A stretch of DNA of 10,412 nt, taken from positions 1 to 10,412 of the forward strand of contig NZ_CABUCJ010000085.1 of NCBI RefSeq assembly GCF_902490045.1. The letters run 5' to 3'. Positions 1-6,526 of this stretch are shown here, in pieces. Source of the DNA: an uncultured Anaerotruncus sp. (GTDB taxonomy: Bacteria; Bacillota; Clostridia; Oscillospirales; Ruminococcaceae). Each line of letters opens with the position of its first letter. Within the stretch, counting starts at the first letter, position 1. A program made the translations under genes and the position numbers. Below the pieces are notes generated by a model that saw nothing but the letters and a program-made list of their open reading frames with translations, was not told the origin of the DNA and did no database searches.

Positions 1-828
1 CAGTTCCCCGGCGAGGTACTTCCGCTCGGTCCTGACGATCTCCCGCGCGCGGGAGACATAGTCCCCGTCCGCGAGGGCGGCGATCCCCGCCGTCTGCGCG
101 GGCAGCGAGACGTTCCACGGTGGCTCGCACGCGCAGACCGCCTCAATCGTCTCCGGGTTCGCGCAGAGCAGGTAGCCGAGCCGCAGGCCCGCCATCGCGT
201 AGAGCTTGGTAAACGCCCGCAGAATGATGAGGTTCCTGTGCGCGGCAAGCTCCCCCTTGAGGGTGTGCGCCTCCGGTTCGTCAAGGAAGGGCACGAAGCA
301 CTCGTCGACCAGCAGCGTGATTTTGCAGTCAGCGCATTTTTTGAGGATGCGGCGCAGCAGCTCCCCGTCGGCGGGCTGGCCGGTTGGGTTGTTGGGGTTG
401 CAGAGCATCACAAGGTCGAGCGCCGGGCTCAGCTTGCCCAGGATCGTGTCGGTCAGCGCAAAGTTGTCCTTTTCGTGCAGCGGGTGGAAGGCCGTCTCGC
501 ACCCCGCCGCCGCGAGGGCGTACTCGTACTCTGAAAAGGTGGGCGCGAGGGTGAGCGCGCGGCGGGGCTTCAGCGCCTGCGCCACGCGGAAGATGAGGTC
601 CGCCGCGCCGCTGCCGCAGTGGACCCACGCGGCGGGCACTTCGTCCGCCGCCCCGATCGCCGCAGAGAGGTCGCGGCAGAGCGGATCGGGATAGCCGTCC
701 CAGTCGTCGACCGAACCGGCAAGCGCCTCCCGGACGCTCTCCGGAAGCCCGAGCGGGCTTGTGTTGGAGGAAAAGTCGAGCGCGGACGGATGCCCGTAGG
801 TATCGCCGCCGTGAAGTTGTCTGTCCAT
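1..828 (-). CDS. cobD: L-threonine-O-3-phosphate decarboxylase CobD, 3' end cut by window edge
   Basis: PLP-dependent fold-type I enzyme that decarboxylates L-threonine O-3-phosphate to (R)-1-amino-2-propanol O-2-phosphate, the linker that CbiB attaches to the corrin ring. I translated this frame by hand: it is open from the ATG at 828-826 to base 1, giving 276 residues, so roughly the last quarter of a ~360-residue protein is missing. Visible features are the N-terminal HGGDTYGH segment (residues 6-13), the aminotransferase motif CNPNNPTG (143-150), VDECF with the pyridine-nitrogen Asp at 175, and the Schiff-base lysine K208 in FTKLYAMAGLRLGY. This is the typical CobD pattern, close to histidinol-phosphate aminotransferase. 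The latter is less likely because the gene sits directly behind cbiB in a B12 operon. The start is supported by AAGGAG six bases upstream; the gap to cbiB is 10 bases. Confidence 0.93.
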   Translation of the reverse strand, partial: MDRQLHGGDTYGHPSALDFSSNTSPLGLPESVREALAGSVDDWDGYPDPLCRDLSAAIGAADEVPAAWVHCGSGAADLIFRVAQALKPRRALTLAPTFSEYEYALAAAGCETAFHPLHEKDNFALTDTILGKLSPALDLVMLCNPNNPTGQPADGELLRRILKKCADCKITLLVDECFVPFLDEPEAHTLKGELAAHRNLIILRAFTKLYAMAGLRLGYLLCANPETIEAVCACEPPWNVSLPAQTAGIAALADGDYVSRAREIVRTERKYLAGEL

Positions 829-833
829 GTGTT

Positions 834-839
834 CTCCTT
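834..839 (-). promoter_or_regulatory. Shine-Dalgarno of cobD
   Basis: On the minus strand this reads AAGGAG, five bases (829-833) before the ATG at 828. It touches the TAA stop of cbiB (841-839), so ribosomes ending cbiB would be placed over the cobD start. It fixes the cobD start. Confidence 0.8.
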
Positions 840-1810
840 TATAAAAAGTATATGATCAGCATTTTTGCCGCGAGAAAAGTTCCCAGCGCCAACAGGGAGG
901 TCCCGTACATCAGCCGGTTGGCCCGCCGGATGTCCTCCGGCTCCACGGCACGGCGGCTGTCGCCGATCGTGGGCTTCTTTACGGGCACCCCGCCGTAGAA
1001 GGCGTCCCCCGCGAGCCGCACCCCCAGCGCGCCGGCGCAGGCCGCCTCGGTCTGCGCGCTGTTGGGGCTCCGGTGGCTGCGGCGGTCCCGCCGCCAGACG
1101 CGCGCCGCGCCGCGCGCGTCAAATCCGCAGAGGGCGGCGGCCGCGATCATGAGGAGCGCGGAAAGCCGCGCGGGAATCCAGTTGAAAAGGTCGTCGAGCT
1201 TCGCGGAGCAGCGCCCAAACTCCCGGTAGCGGTCGTTTTGGTAGCCGACCATCGAATCGAGGGTGTTCACCGCCTTGTAGAGGAATCCGAGCGGCGCGCC
1301 GCCGAGCGCGAGAAAAAAGAGCGGCGCGACGACCCCGTCGCTCGTATTCTCCGCGACTGTCTCGACCGCCGCCTTGGCCACCCCCTCGCCGGTAAGCGCG
1401 TCGGTGTCCCGCCCGACGATCATCGAGACGGCCCGCCGCGCGCCGGGCAGGTCGCCGGCCGCCAGCGCGGCATGGACCTCCATGCTCTCGTCGCGCAGGG
1501 AGCGCGCGGCGACGAGCCAATAGCAGAGGACCGTTTCAGCCGCGAGCGCGGCCCACCGTCCCAGAAAGCGCCGCGAAAGCCACAGCAGCCCCCACGCCGC
1601 GCCCGCCGAAACCAGGACGGTCAGCAGGGCGAGCAGCCGTCCCGCCATCCGTTCGCCGCGCGGAGACTTGGGGAATCGGGCGCGCAGGAGGGTTTCCAGC
1701 ATGGAGATCAGCCGCCCGATCCAACGGACCGGATGCGGGAATCCGTGCGGGTCCCCCAGAGCCGCGTCGAGCAGGAACCCCAGCGCGATGGCGATGACCC
1801 GGTCAAACAT
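839..1810 (-). CDS. cbiB: Adenosylcobinamide-phosphate synthase CbiB
   Basis: Integral membrane enzyme that joins aminopropanol phosphate (made by CobD) to the propionate at position f of adenosylcobyric acid, giving adenosylcobinamide phosphate. The 323-residue length is normal for CbiB/CobD-type synthases. Family motifs include LLDAALGDPHGFPHPVRWIG (residues 13-32), GRDTDALTGEGVAKAAVETVAENTSDG (133-159), the YKAVNTLDSMVGY loop (178-190) and a C-terminal GDAFYGG...KP segment (268-280). Hydrophobic stretches near residues 55-78, 85-103, 160-180, 212-230 and 303-322 fit a polytopic protein. The ATG at 1810 follows GGGGGAGGG at an 8-base spacing and overlaps the end of the cobC-like gene by 8 bases. 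Downstream, cobD makes its substrate. Note the naming clash: pseudomonad CobD equals this CbiB. Confidence 0.96.
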   Translation of the reverse strand: MFDRVIAIALGFLLDAALGDPHGFPHPVRWIGRLISMLETLLRARFPKSPRGERMAGRLLALLTVLVSAGAAWGLLWLSRRFLGRWAALAAETVLCYWLVAARSLRDESMEVHAALAAGDLPGARRAVSMIVGRDTDALTGEGVAKAAVETVAENTSDGVVAPLFFLALGGAPLGFLYKAVNTLDSMVGYQNDRYREFGRCSAKLDDLFNWIPARLSALLMIAAAALCGFDARGAARVWRRDRRSHRSPNSAQTEAACAGALGVRLAGDAFYGGVPVKKPTIGDSRRAVEPEDIRRANRLMYGTSLLALGTFLAAKMLIIYFL

Positions 1811-2408
1811 CGGCGGGACCCTCCCCCAGCTTTCGCACGTCGGTGAGGGCCCGGCGCGCCCGCCAGAGCTCTGGCGTCGTCCGCGCGGTCCAGCCGCCGA
1901 AATTTTCCGGCTGCCAGTCGTAGAAGCCGTGCGGGGAATCCGTCTCTGCGAACCGCTCCATCACCGCCATGATCGTGCCGCCGTGCACGACGAACGCCGC
2001 CGAGGAGACGCCGTCCGCGAGGCAGCCTTCCATGATCTCCGAAAAGGCGCGGCAGCACCGCCGTCGGAAGGCGGCGGCATCCTCCCCGCCGGGAGGCGCG
2101 AGCGTCCCGGTACGGTCGTCCATCCACGCGCGGTAGGCGGGATCGTTTTTTAGCTGCTCATAGCTCTTATTTTCAAACGCGCCGAAGTCGCATTCGCGCA
2201 GGCCGGGCGCCGTTATCGGCACGGAGGCGGGATAGAGGAGCGCCGCCGTCTGGCGGCAGCGGAGCAGCGGACTTACGTAGACCCGCTCCGCCGCCGGGGC
2301 GGAAAAGCCCGGCAGGACCCCGGGCGCGAGCGGCTCGTCGGTGCTTCCGATATAGCGGCGCGCAAGGTTCCCGGGGGTGGGGCCGTGGCGGATAAGAAGG
2401 ATCTTCAC
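1803..2408 (-). CDS. cobC: Histidine phosphatase, probable alpha-ribazole-5'-phosphate phosphatase
   Basis: Member of the phosphoglycerate-mutase-like histidine phosphatase family. In this setting it probably removes the phosphate from alpha-ribazole 5'-phosphate (CobT product) or from adenosylcobalamin 5'-phosphate. The 201-residue protein has the phosphohistidine motif LIRHGPT at residues 5-11 (H8), SPLLRCRQTA, the acidic LRECDFGAFE segment with the proton-donor region, PGGED, and the second catalytic histidine in VVHGGT (H142). Length is normal. The start is a GTG at 2408-2406, set by an AAGGGGGGAG ribosome site and by a GTGA overlap with the upstream CobU-like gene. The frame is open further upstream, but that stretch only shadows the upstream gene. 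Substrate specificity comes from the operon context, since sequence alone cannot separate CobC from other members of the family. Confidence 0.88.
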   Translation of the reverse strand: MKILLIRHGPTPGNLARRYIGSTDEPLAPGVLPGFSAPAAERVYVSPLLRCRQTAALLYPASVPITAPGLRECDFGAFENKSYEQLKNDPAYRAWMDDRTGTLAPPGGEDAAAFRRRCCRAFSEIMEGCLADGVSSAAFVVHGGTIMAVMERFAETDSPHGFYDWQPENFGGWTARTTPELWRARRALTDVRKLGEGPADV

Positions 2409-2797
2409 ACCTCTCCCCCCTTGATGACCGCAGGAATCCCCGCGCAGACGCGCAGGACGGTGCCGCTCTTCTCCGCGAGCATGCAGCAGGTCCGCCCCGC
2501 CGCCTCCCGCCACGCCCGCTCAAACGGATCGAGCGGCACCACGCCGCAGCCGACCTCGTCGCTGATAAAGATCGCGTCCGGGTGCGCGTCGGCATAACGC
2601 GCCAGGATTTCCACCGGGTCGCGCCCCGCCTCGAGCAGCCGCCGTGCCAGCAGATGCAGGCGGTTCAGGACGGGCTTTTCGGGCAGCGGGTCGAGCGGGC
2701 AGGTTTCCCCGTCGCACACGTCGGCGGGCGACAGCCCCTCCCGCGCGAGCAGGAGCGCGCACTTTCCCTGCGCGCGTCCTCCGATGACCATCTTCAC
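2405..2797 (-). CDS. Short CobU-like nucleotide-binding protein (second paralogue)
   Basis: A 130-residue protein related to CobU, the adenosylcobinamide kinase / adenosylcobinamide-phosphate guanylyltransferase, but about 45-50 residues shorter than usual. It opens with a P-loop, GGRAQGKC (residues 6-13), where the normal Ser/Thr after GK is Cys. The C-terminal half is typical: ISDEVGCGVVP (78-88), then a segment matching the family's R-x-F-R-D...G...N-Q region, and AGIPAVIKG near the end. The central part with ATxxxDxExxxRIxxH, which holds the guanylylated histidine of Salmonella CobU (H46), is missing. It may therefore be kinase-only, a non-catalytic partner of the longer CobU-like protein, or something else using cobinamide. 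The start is GTG at 2797: GAGGGGG lies 7 bases upstream of it but 13 bases upstream of the in-frame ATG at 2791. The start overlaps the cobS stop as GTGA. Confidence 0.82.
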   Translation of the reverse strand: MKMVIGGRAQGKCALLLAREGLSPADVCDGETCPLDPLPEKPVLNRLHLLARRLLEAGRDPVEILARYADAHPDAIFISDEVGCGVVPLDPFERAWREAAGRTCCMLAEKSGTVLRVCAGIPAVIKGGEV

Positions 2798-3567
2798 AGC
2801 AGCACCCCCTCAAAAAGGACGGCCGCCGCGAGGACCGCCGCCTCGCACACCGTCAAAAAATACCCGGCGAGATCGCCGGTGATCCCGCCGAAACAGCGGT
2901 AGGCGAGCCAGCGGTAGTGCAGCAGCACCACCAGCGCGGCAAGCAGCCCCGCCGCGCCCGCAGGCGGGGAAAGCGCCAGCATCACTGCGGCGCAGAGGAG
3001 CGCCAGCACTGCCAGCAGCACCCGCACCCGCCCCTTCGCGGCGTTCTCGGCGAAGAGAGAGGCCAACCCGCTCGGCTTGGCGCAGCGCATCGAGACGACC
3101 GTGAACCCGCTGAGCGAACGGGAGAGCACGAACCCCGCCGCAAGCACCCCCGCCGTGCGCGGGTGGAAGCGGTACTGGGTCCACAGGCCGAAGGTGAGCA
3201 GCAGGCAGAGGACGCAGGCCATCACGCCGAAGGCGCCGATATGCGGGTCCTTCATGATTTCGAGCTTGCGTTCGGCCGGAGCGTGGGAGGCGAGCGCGTC
3301 TGAAACGTCGCAGAACCCGTCGAGATGGATGCCGCCCGAAATGACGACGGGAATCGCCGTGGCGACGGCGGCGGTCAGCCCCGGCTCGACGCCGAAGAGG
3401 CGGCAGAGCCACAGCCAGCCGTATTCCGCCGCGCCGATCACCGCCCCGACAAGCGGAAAGAAGCAGAAGGCGTAGCGCATGTTTTCCGGCTTCCAGTCGA
3501 CGCGCGGGGCCGGGAGGATGGAATACATCGAAAAGGCCATCGCCAGCGAGTGCAGCAGGTTCTTCAT
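2794..3567 (-). CDS. cobS: Adenosylcobinamide-GDP ribazoletransferase (cobalamin synthase) CobS
   Basis: Integral membrane enzyme that joins adenosylcobinamide-GDP (made by CobU) with alpha-ribazole or its phosphate (CobT/CobC products) and releases GMP, the last assembly step of the nucleotide loop. The 257-residue length is usual. Diagnostic features are an N-terminal FSMYSILPAP segment (residues 12-21) and the metal-binding motif GGIHLDGFCDVSDAL with D83, D87 and D90, followed by RKLEIMKDPHIGAFG. Several hydrophobic helices lie on either side of this motif, and the C-terminus has GGITGDLAGY, also typical. The ATG at 3567 overlaps the stop of the CobU-like gene upstream (ATGA) and is preceded by GGGAGG at 9 bases. 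Confidence 0.96.
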   Translation of the reverse strand: MKNLLHSLAMAFSMYSILPAPRVDWKPENMRYAFCFFPLVGAVIGAAEYGWLWLCRLFGVEPGLTAAVATAIPVVISGGIHLDGFCDVSDALASHAPAERKLEIMKDPHIGAFGVMACVLCLLLTFGLWTQYRFHPRTAGVLAAGFVLSRSLSGFTVVSMRCAKPSGLASLFAENAAKGRVRVLLAVLALLCAAVMLALSPPAGAAGLLAALVVLLHYRWLAYRCFGGITGDLAGYFLTVCEAAVLAAAVLFEGVLL

Positions 3568-4085
3568 TCCGGTCTTCCTCCCTTCCAGATGAGCGGTATC
3601 CCGCAGACGACCTCCACAACCCGGCCCGCCCGCGCGGCAAGCGCCCGGTTGAGTGCGCCGAGCAGTTCGATATAGCGCCGCGTGCCGAGGTCATAGGACG
3701 CGCCGTCGGAAAAAATCTCGTTGGAGACGACATAGACCCGCGCGGCCTGCGCGCAAAGGGCTTCGATTCCCGCAAGCACCGCCTCCCGCGCCCCCTCCCC
3801 CGCGCCGCCGTAGAGCTCGTTGGCGGCGAGGTTGCCGAGGTCTTCCAGCAGCACCGTCCGGGTCCCCTCCGGAAGCGCCAGCCCCTTAAGGCCGGTCTCC
3901 CGCTCGCAGGTGATAAATCCGCGCCCTGCGCGGGCCGCGCGGTGCTTTTCAATCCGCGCCTCACATTCCGCGTCGTGGCGGCGCATCGTCGCGAGGTAGA
4001 CGTGCGGCCCGGGACCGGCCGCCGCAAGGCGCTCGGCGTACTCCGATTTCCCGCTCGCGGCCCCGCCCAGGATGAGCGTCAGCAT
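3564..4085 (-). CDS. cobU: CobU-family adenosylcobinamide kinase / guanylyltransferase (divergent)
   Basis: Family role: phosphorylates adenosylcobinamide, then transfers GMP from GTP through a histidine to give adenosylcobinamide-GDP for CobS. The 173-residue protein has the P-loop GGAASGKS (residues 7-14), LATMRRHDAECEARIEKH with H48 lining up with the guanylylated H46 of Salmonella CobU, a Walker-B-like VLLED (78-82), and VSNE at 120-123. The strongly conserved NEVGxGIVP loop is altered: after NE the protein reads IFSDGASYD. The rest (GALNRALA, CGIPLIWKG) is normal. So the guanylylation half is intact and a later active-site loop is changed; the short paralogue 800 bases downstream has the opposite pattern. 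I chose ATG 4085 over the in-frame GTG at 4094 because AGGTGG lies 5 bases upstream of the ATG and contains that GTG. The stop overlaps the cobS start (ATGA). Confidence 0.88.
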   Translation of the reverse strand: MLTLILGGAASGKSEYAERLAAAGPGPHVYLATMRRHDAECEARIEKHRAARAGRGFITCERETGLKGLALPEGTRTVLLEDLGNLAANELYGGAGEGAREAVLAGIEALCAQAARVYVVSNEIFSDGASYDLGTRRYIELLGALNRALAARAGRVVEVVCGIPLIWKGGRPE

Positions 4086-4090
4086 CCCGC

Positions 4091-4096
4091 CCACCT
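4091..4096 (-). promoter_or_regulatory. Shine-Dalgarno that decides the cobU start
   Basis: Minus strand AGGTGG, five bases before the ATG at 4085-4083. It overlaps the cobT stop (TAG, 4097-4095) and includes the alternative GTG at 4094, which makes that GTG unlikely as the start. Confidence 0.65.
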
Positions 4097-5153
4097 AACT
4101 GAGCGGCTGGTAGGCGTCGATGTCGATCTCCCGGAAGGTGCTCATCTCCCGGTAGACGGCCAGCGCCATATCAAGGAGCGGCAGCGCCGCCACCGCGCCC
4201 GTCCCCTCGCCGAGGCACATGCCCGCCGTGATGAGCGGGCGCAGGCCGAGCGCGCCAAGCGCCAGCGCCGCCGCCGGCTCGTCCGACAGGTGGGAGGCGA
4301 GCATCGCCTTTTTTGCCGCGGGGCAGATGCGCGCGGCCGCCAGCGCCGCCGCCGCCGAAATGAACCCGTCGATCAGCACGGGCACGCGGTGGACCGCGCC
4401 GCCCAGAAAGACGCCCGCCAGCCCGGCGAGGTCGAATCCGCCCACCTTGGCGAGCACGTCGACGCCGTCATCCGGGTCGGGGTGGTTGACGACGAGCGCG
4501 CGCTCGACCGTCTTGATCTTATGCGCGAGCCCCTCGCTTGTGAGTCCCGCGCCGCGCCCCGTCACCTCCTCGGCCGGAAGGCCGAGGAGCGCGGCGGTCA
4601 CCGCGCTGCTCGTCGTGGTATTGCCGATGCCCATCTCCCCCGTGGCGATGATCCGGCAGCCCTCCCGCTTCAGTTTCCCCACAAGGGAGATTCCGAACGT
4701 GATTGCATCGAGCGCCTGTTCCCGCGTCATCGCGGGGCCGCGGGCAATGTTGCCCGTACCGTATCCGAGCTTGTGGACGACGAGCCCCGGGCCGGACAGG
4801 TCGCGCGCGACGCCGATATCCACGGGAATTACGTCGCAGCGCGCGGCGCGCGCCATCGCGCAGACGCTTGTCTCCCCGCGCATGAAGTTCTCCGCAACGA
4901 CGGCGGTCACCTCGCTGCCCGTCTGGGTCACGCCCTCGGCGACCACGCCGTTGTCGGCGCAGAAGACCGTTACGCACCGTTTGTCCAGCTCCACCCGCGC
5001 GCTGCCGGTGAGTGCCGCGACGCGGATGACCGCCTCCTCCAGCAGCCCGAGGCTCCCGAGCGGCTTTGCGATGCTGTCCCACCGCGCCTTCGCGGCTTCC
5101 CCGGCCAGTTCGTCGGGCGGGGTGATCTGCCTGAGCGCTTCTTCCAGATTCAT
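4095..5153 (-). CDS. cobT: Nicotinate-nucleotide-dimethylbenzimidazole phosphoribosyltransferase CobT
   Basis: Transfers phosphoribose from nicotinate mononucleotide to the lower-ligand base (5,6-dimethylbenzimidazole or an analogue), giving alpha-ribazole 5'-phosphate. The 352-residue length fits the family (~350). Motifs are PLGSLG (residues 31-36), FCADNGV (64-70), the GEMGIGNTTTSSAV loop (172-185), VTGRGAG (197-203) and the C-terminal GEGTGA, where E316 should be the catalytic glutamate (E317 in Salmonella CobT). An in-frame ATG at 5162 would add three residues and overlap the cbiA stop as ATGA. However, AAGGGG (5163-5168) abuts that ATG directly and is 9 bases from the ATG at 5153, so 5153 is preferred. 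No base-synthesis gene (bluB or bza) is in the window, so the native lower ligand cannot be told. Confidence 0.96.
   Translation of the reverse strand: MNLEEALRQITPPDELAGEAAKARWDSIAKPLGSLGLLEEAVIRVAALTGSARVELDKRCVTVFCADNGVVAEGVTQTGSEVTAVVAENFMRGETSVCAMARAARCDVIPVDIGVARDLSGPGLVVHKLGYGTGNIARGPAMTREQALDAITFGISLVGKLKREGCRIIATGEMGIGNTTTSSAVTAALLGLPAEEVTGRGAGLTSEGLAHKIKTVERALVVNHPDPDDGVDVLAKVGGFDLAGLAGVFLGGAVHRVPVLIDGFISAAAALAAARICPAAKKAMLASHLSDEPAAALALGALGLRPLITAGMCLGEGTGAVAALPLLDMALAVYREMSTFREIDIDAYQPLS
4566..4589 (-). repeat. Perfect 10-bp inverted repeat inside cobT
   Basis: Arms 4566-4575 and 4580-4589 are exact reverse complements around a 4-base loop (TTCC on the transcript). The stem is GC-rich with no T-run behind it. 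It covers CobT codons 189-196 (LLGLPAEE), a conserved stretch of the protein, so coding constraint in high-GC DNA may explain it. Confidence 0.6.
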
Positions 5154-5158
5154 CCGTC

Positions 5159-6526
5159 TCATCCCCTTCGATAGTCGGCCGCCGCGCGCAGAAAGCGTTC
5201 GGCCGCCTTTGGCGCGCCCGCCAGATAGAGATGCGGGAAACCCGCGTAAAGGGTCCTTCCCGCATGCACACAGTCCCAGCCGCGGGTGCTACGCGGCTTT
5301 TGGGCCGCGAACGCCCGCCCCGGATCGGTGCTGTCCCAGTAATGGAATTCATGCGCGCGCAGCGTCTCCCCCGCGCCGCAGAGAAGATTCTCCTCCCGCG
5401 CGGCGAGCGCCACATACCCGAACCGCCCGAGCCGCCCGGTCGGAAAGCCTTCCCCCTCGATCACGCCCGCCATGGGGTGGGCGTTCCCGTCCGCGTCCTC
5501 GAGGCTCCTGTGCAGGTACAAAAACCCTCCGCACTCCGCGATCGCGGGCATCCCGCCCAGGATCGCGGCCCTGACCGCGCGGCGCATCGGTTCGTTGCGG
5601 GAGAGGGCCGCAGCGTAAAGCTCGGGGTAGCCGCCGCCGAGCAGCAGCCCGCCCGCGCCTTCCGGCAGCGACGAGTCCGCAATCGGGCTGAAAAAAGCGA
5701 GTTCTGCGCCCATCTCACGCAGCAGCGAGAGGGTGTCCTCGTAGTAAAAGCAGAACGCCGCGTCCCGCGCCACCGCGACGCGGGGCGCCCCCTCCACACG
5801 GGGAAATCCAGGGGCCGTATAAGTGAGCGGCGGCGTGGAATCGGCAATCCGGAGCAGCATCGGAAGGTCCGCCGTCCGTTCCAGCGTCCCGGCAAGTTCG
5901 TCCAGCTTCCGTCCGAGCTCCGCCGCCTCTCCGACGGTCACGAGGCCGAGGTGGCGGCTCTCAAACGCGCAGCCGGGCATCGGGGGCAAATATCCGGCGA
6001 CCGGTACGCCGCATTCCCGTTCGACGAGCGCCTTTATCCCGGGGTAGCGAGCGGCGGAGAGGTGGTTGAGCAGCACCGCCGCGATATTCGCGTCGGGCCG
6101 GTAGCCTGTAAAGCCCTTGACCTGTGCGGCGATGGAGGCCGCCATCCCCCGGCAGGAGACGACGAGCAGGACGGGCGTGCCGGTCGCATGGGCGACGGCA
6201 TAGGCCGACGCGTCGGATGAAAGGGCGATCCCGTCATAGTAGCCCATCGCGCCCTCGATGAGCGCGGTATCCGCGTGTTCCACGCCCTTTGCGAGCAGGC
6301 GGCGCGCCGTATCTTCATCGGAAAGGAAGAGGTCGAGGTTGGCGGAATAGGCCGCGCCCGCGCTCTCCCGGTGGAACATCGGGTCGATGTAGTCGGGCCC
6401 GCACTTAAACGAGGCCGTTCGCCGGCCGCGTCCGGCCAGCGCGCGCAGCAGCGCGCAGGTCACCGTTGTCTTGCCGCCTCCGCTCGCGGGCGCTGCGACC
6501 ATCAGCCGCGGAAACCGGACCGTCAT
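5159..6526 (-). CDS. cbiA: Cobyrinate a,c-diamide synthase CbiA
   Basis: ATP- and glutamine-dependent enzyme that amidates the a and c acetate side chains of cobyrinic acid, in the cytoplasm. The 455-residue length is typical. The N-terminal synthetase domain has the P-loop-like APASGGGKTT (residues 12-21), CGPDYIDP, and EGAMGYYDG. The C-terminal class I glutamine amidotransferase domain has LLLGGGYPELY, the nucleophile in AECGGFLYL (C332), AHEFHYWDS (391-399) and a putative catalytic His in FPHLYL (H432). The second amidase, CbiP/CobQ, is not in this window. The ATG at 6526 overlaps the cbiET stop as ATGA, with a G-rich ribosome site just upstream. The frame stays open to 6847, but that extension lies inside cbiET and is not family-like, so it is excluded. 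Confidence 0.97.
   Translation of the reverse strand: MTVRFPRLMVAAPASGGGKTTVTCALLRALAGRGRRTASFKCGPDYIDPMFHRESAGAAYSANLDLFLSDEDTARRLLAKGVEHADTALIEGAMGYYDGIALSSDASAYAVAHATGTPVLLVVSCRGMAASIAAQVKGFTGYRPDANIAAVLLNHLSAARYPGIKALVERECGVPVAGYLPPMPGCAFESRHLGLVTVGEAAELGRKLDELAGTLERTADLPMLLRIADSTPPLTYTAPGFPRVEGAPRVAVARDAAFCFYYEDTLSLLREMGAELAFFSPIADSSLPEGAGGLLLGGGYPELYAAALSRNEPMRRAVRAAILGGMPAIAECGGFLYLHRSLEDADGNAHPMAGVIEGEGFPTGRLGRFGYVALAAREENLLCGAGETLRAHEFHYWDSTDPGRAFAAQKPRSTRGWDCVHAGRTLYAGFPHLYLAGAPKAAERFLRAAADYRRG
5163..5168 (-). promoter_or_regulatory. Shine-Dalgarno that decides the cobT start
   Basis: Minus strand AAGGGG, inside the last codons of cbiA. Spacing is 0 to the ATG at 5162 and 9 to the ATG at 5153, so it favours the downstream start. 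Confidence 0.55.

Noticed and set aside
2810..4027. 405-residue minus-strand frame across the cobU-like gene and cobS
   Set aside because: It is a +1/-1 shadow of two genes with clear motifs; the translation is Arg-rich and not family-like.
3942..5574. Long plus-strand open frames (3942-5174, 4219-5574) opposite cobT and cbiA
   Set aside because: They lie entirely over well-recognised minus-strand genes, have low-complexity Arg/Pro/Ala/Ser-rich translations and match no family. Antisense frames stay open in GC-rich DNA.
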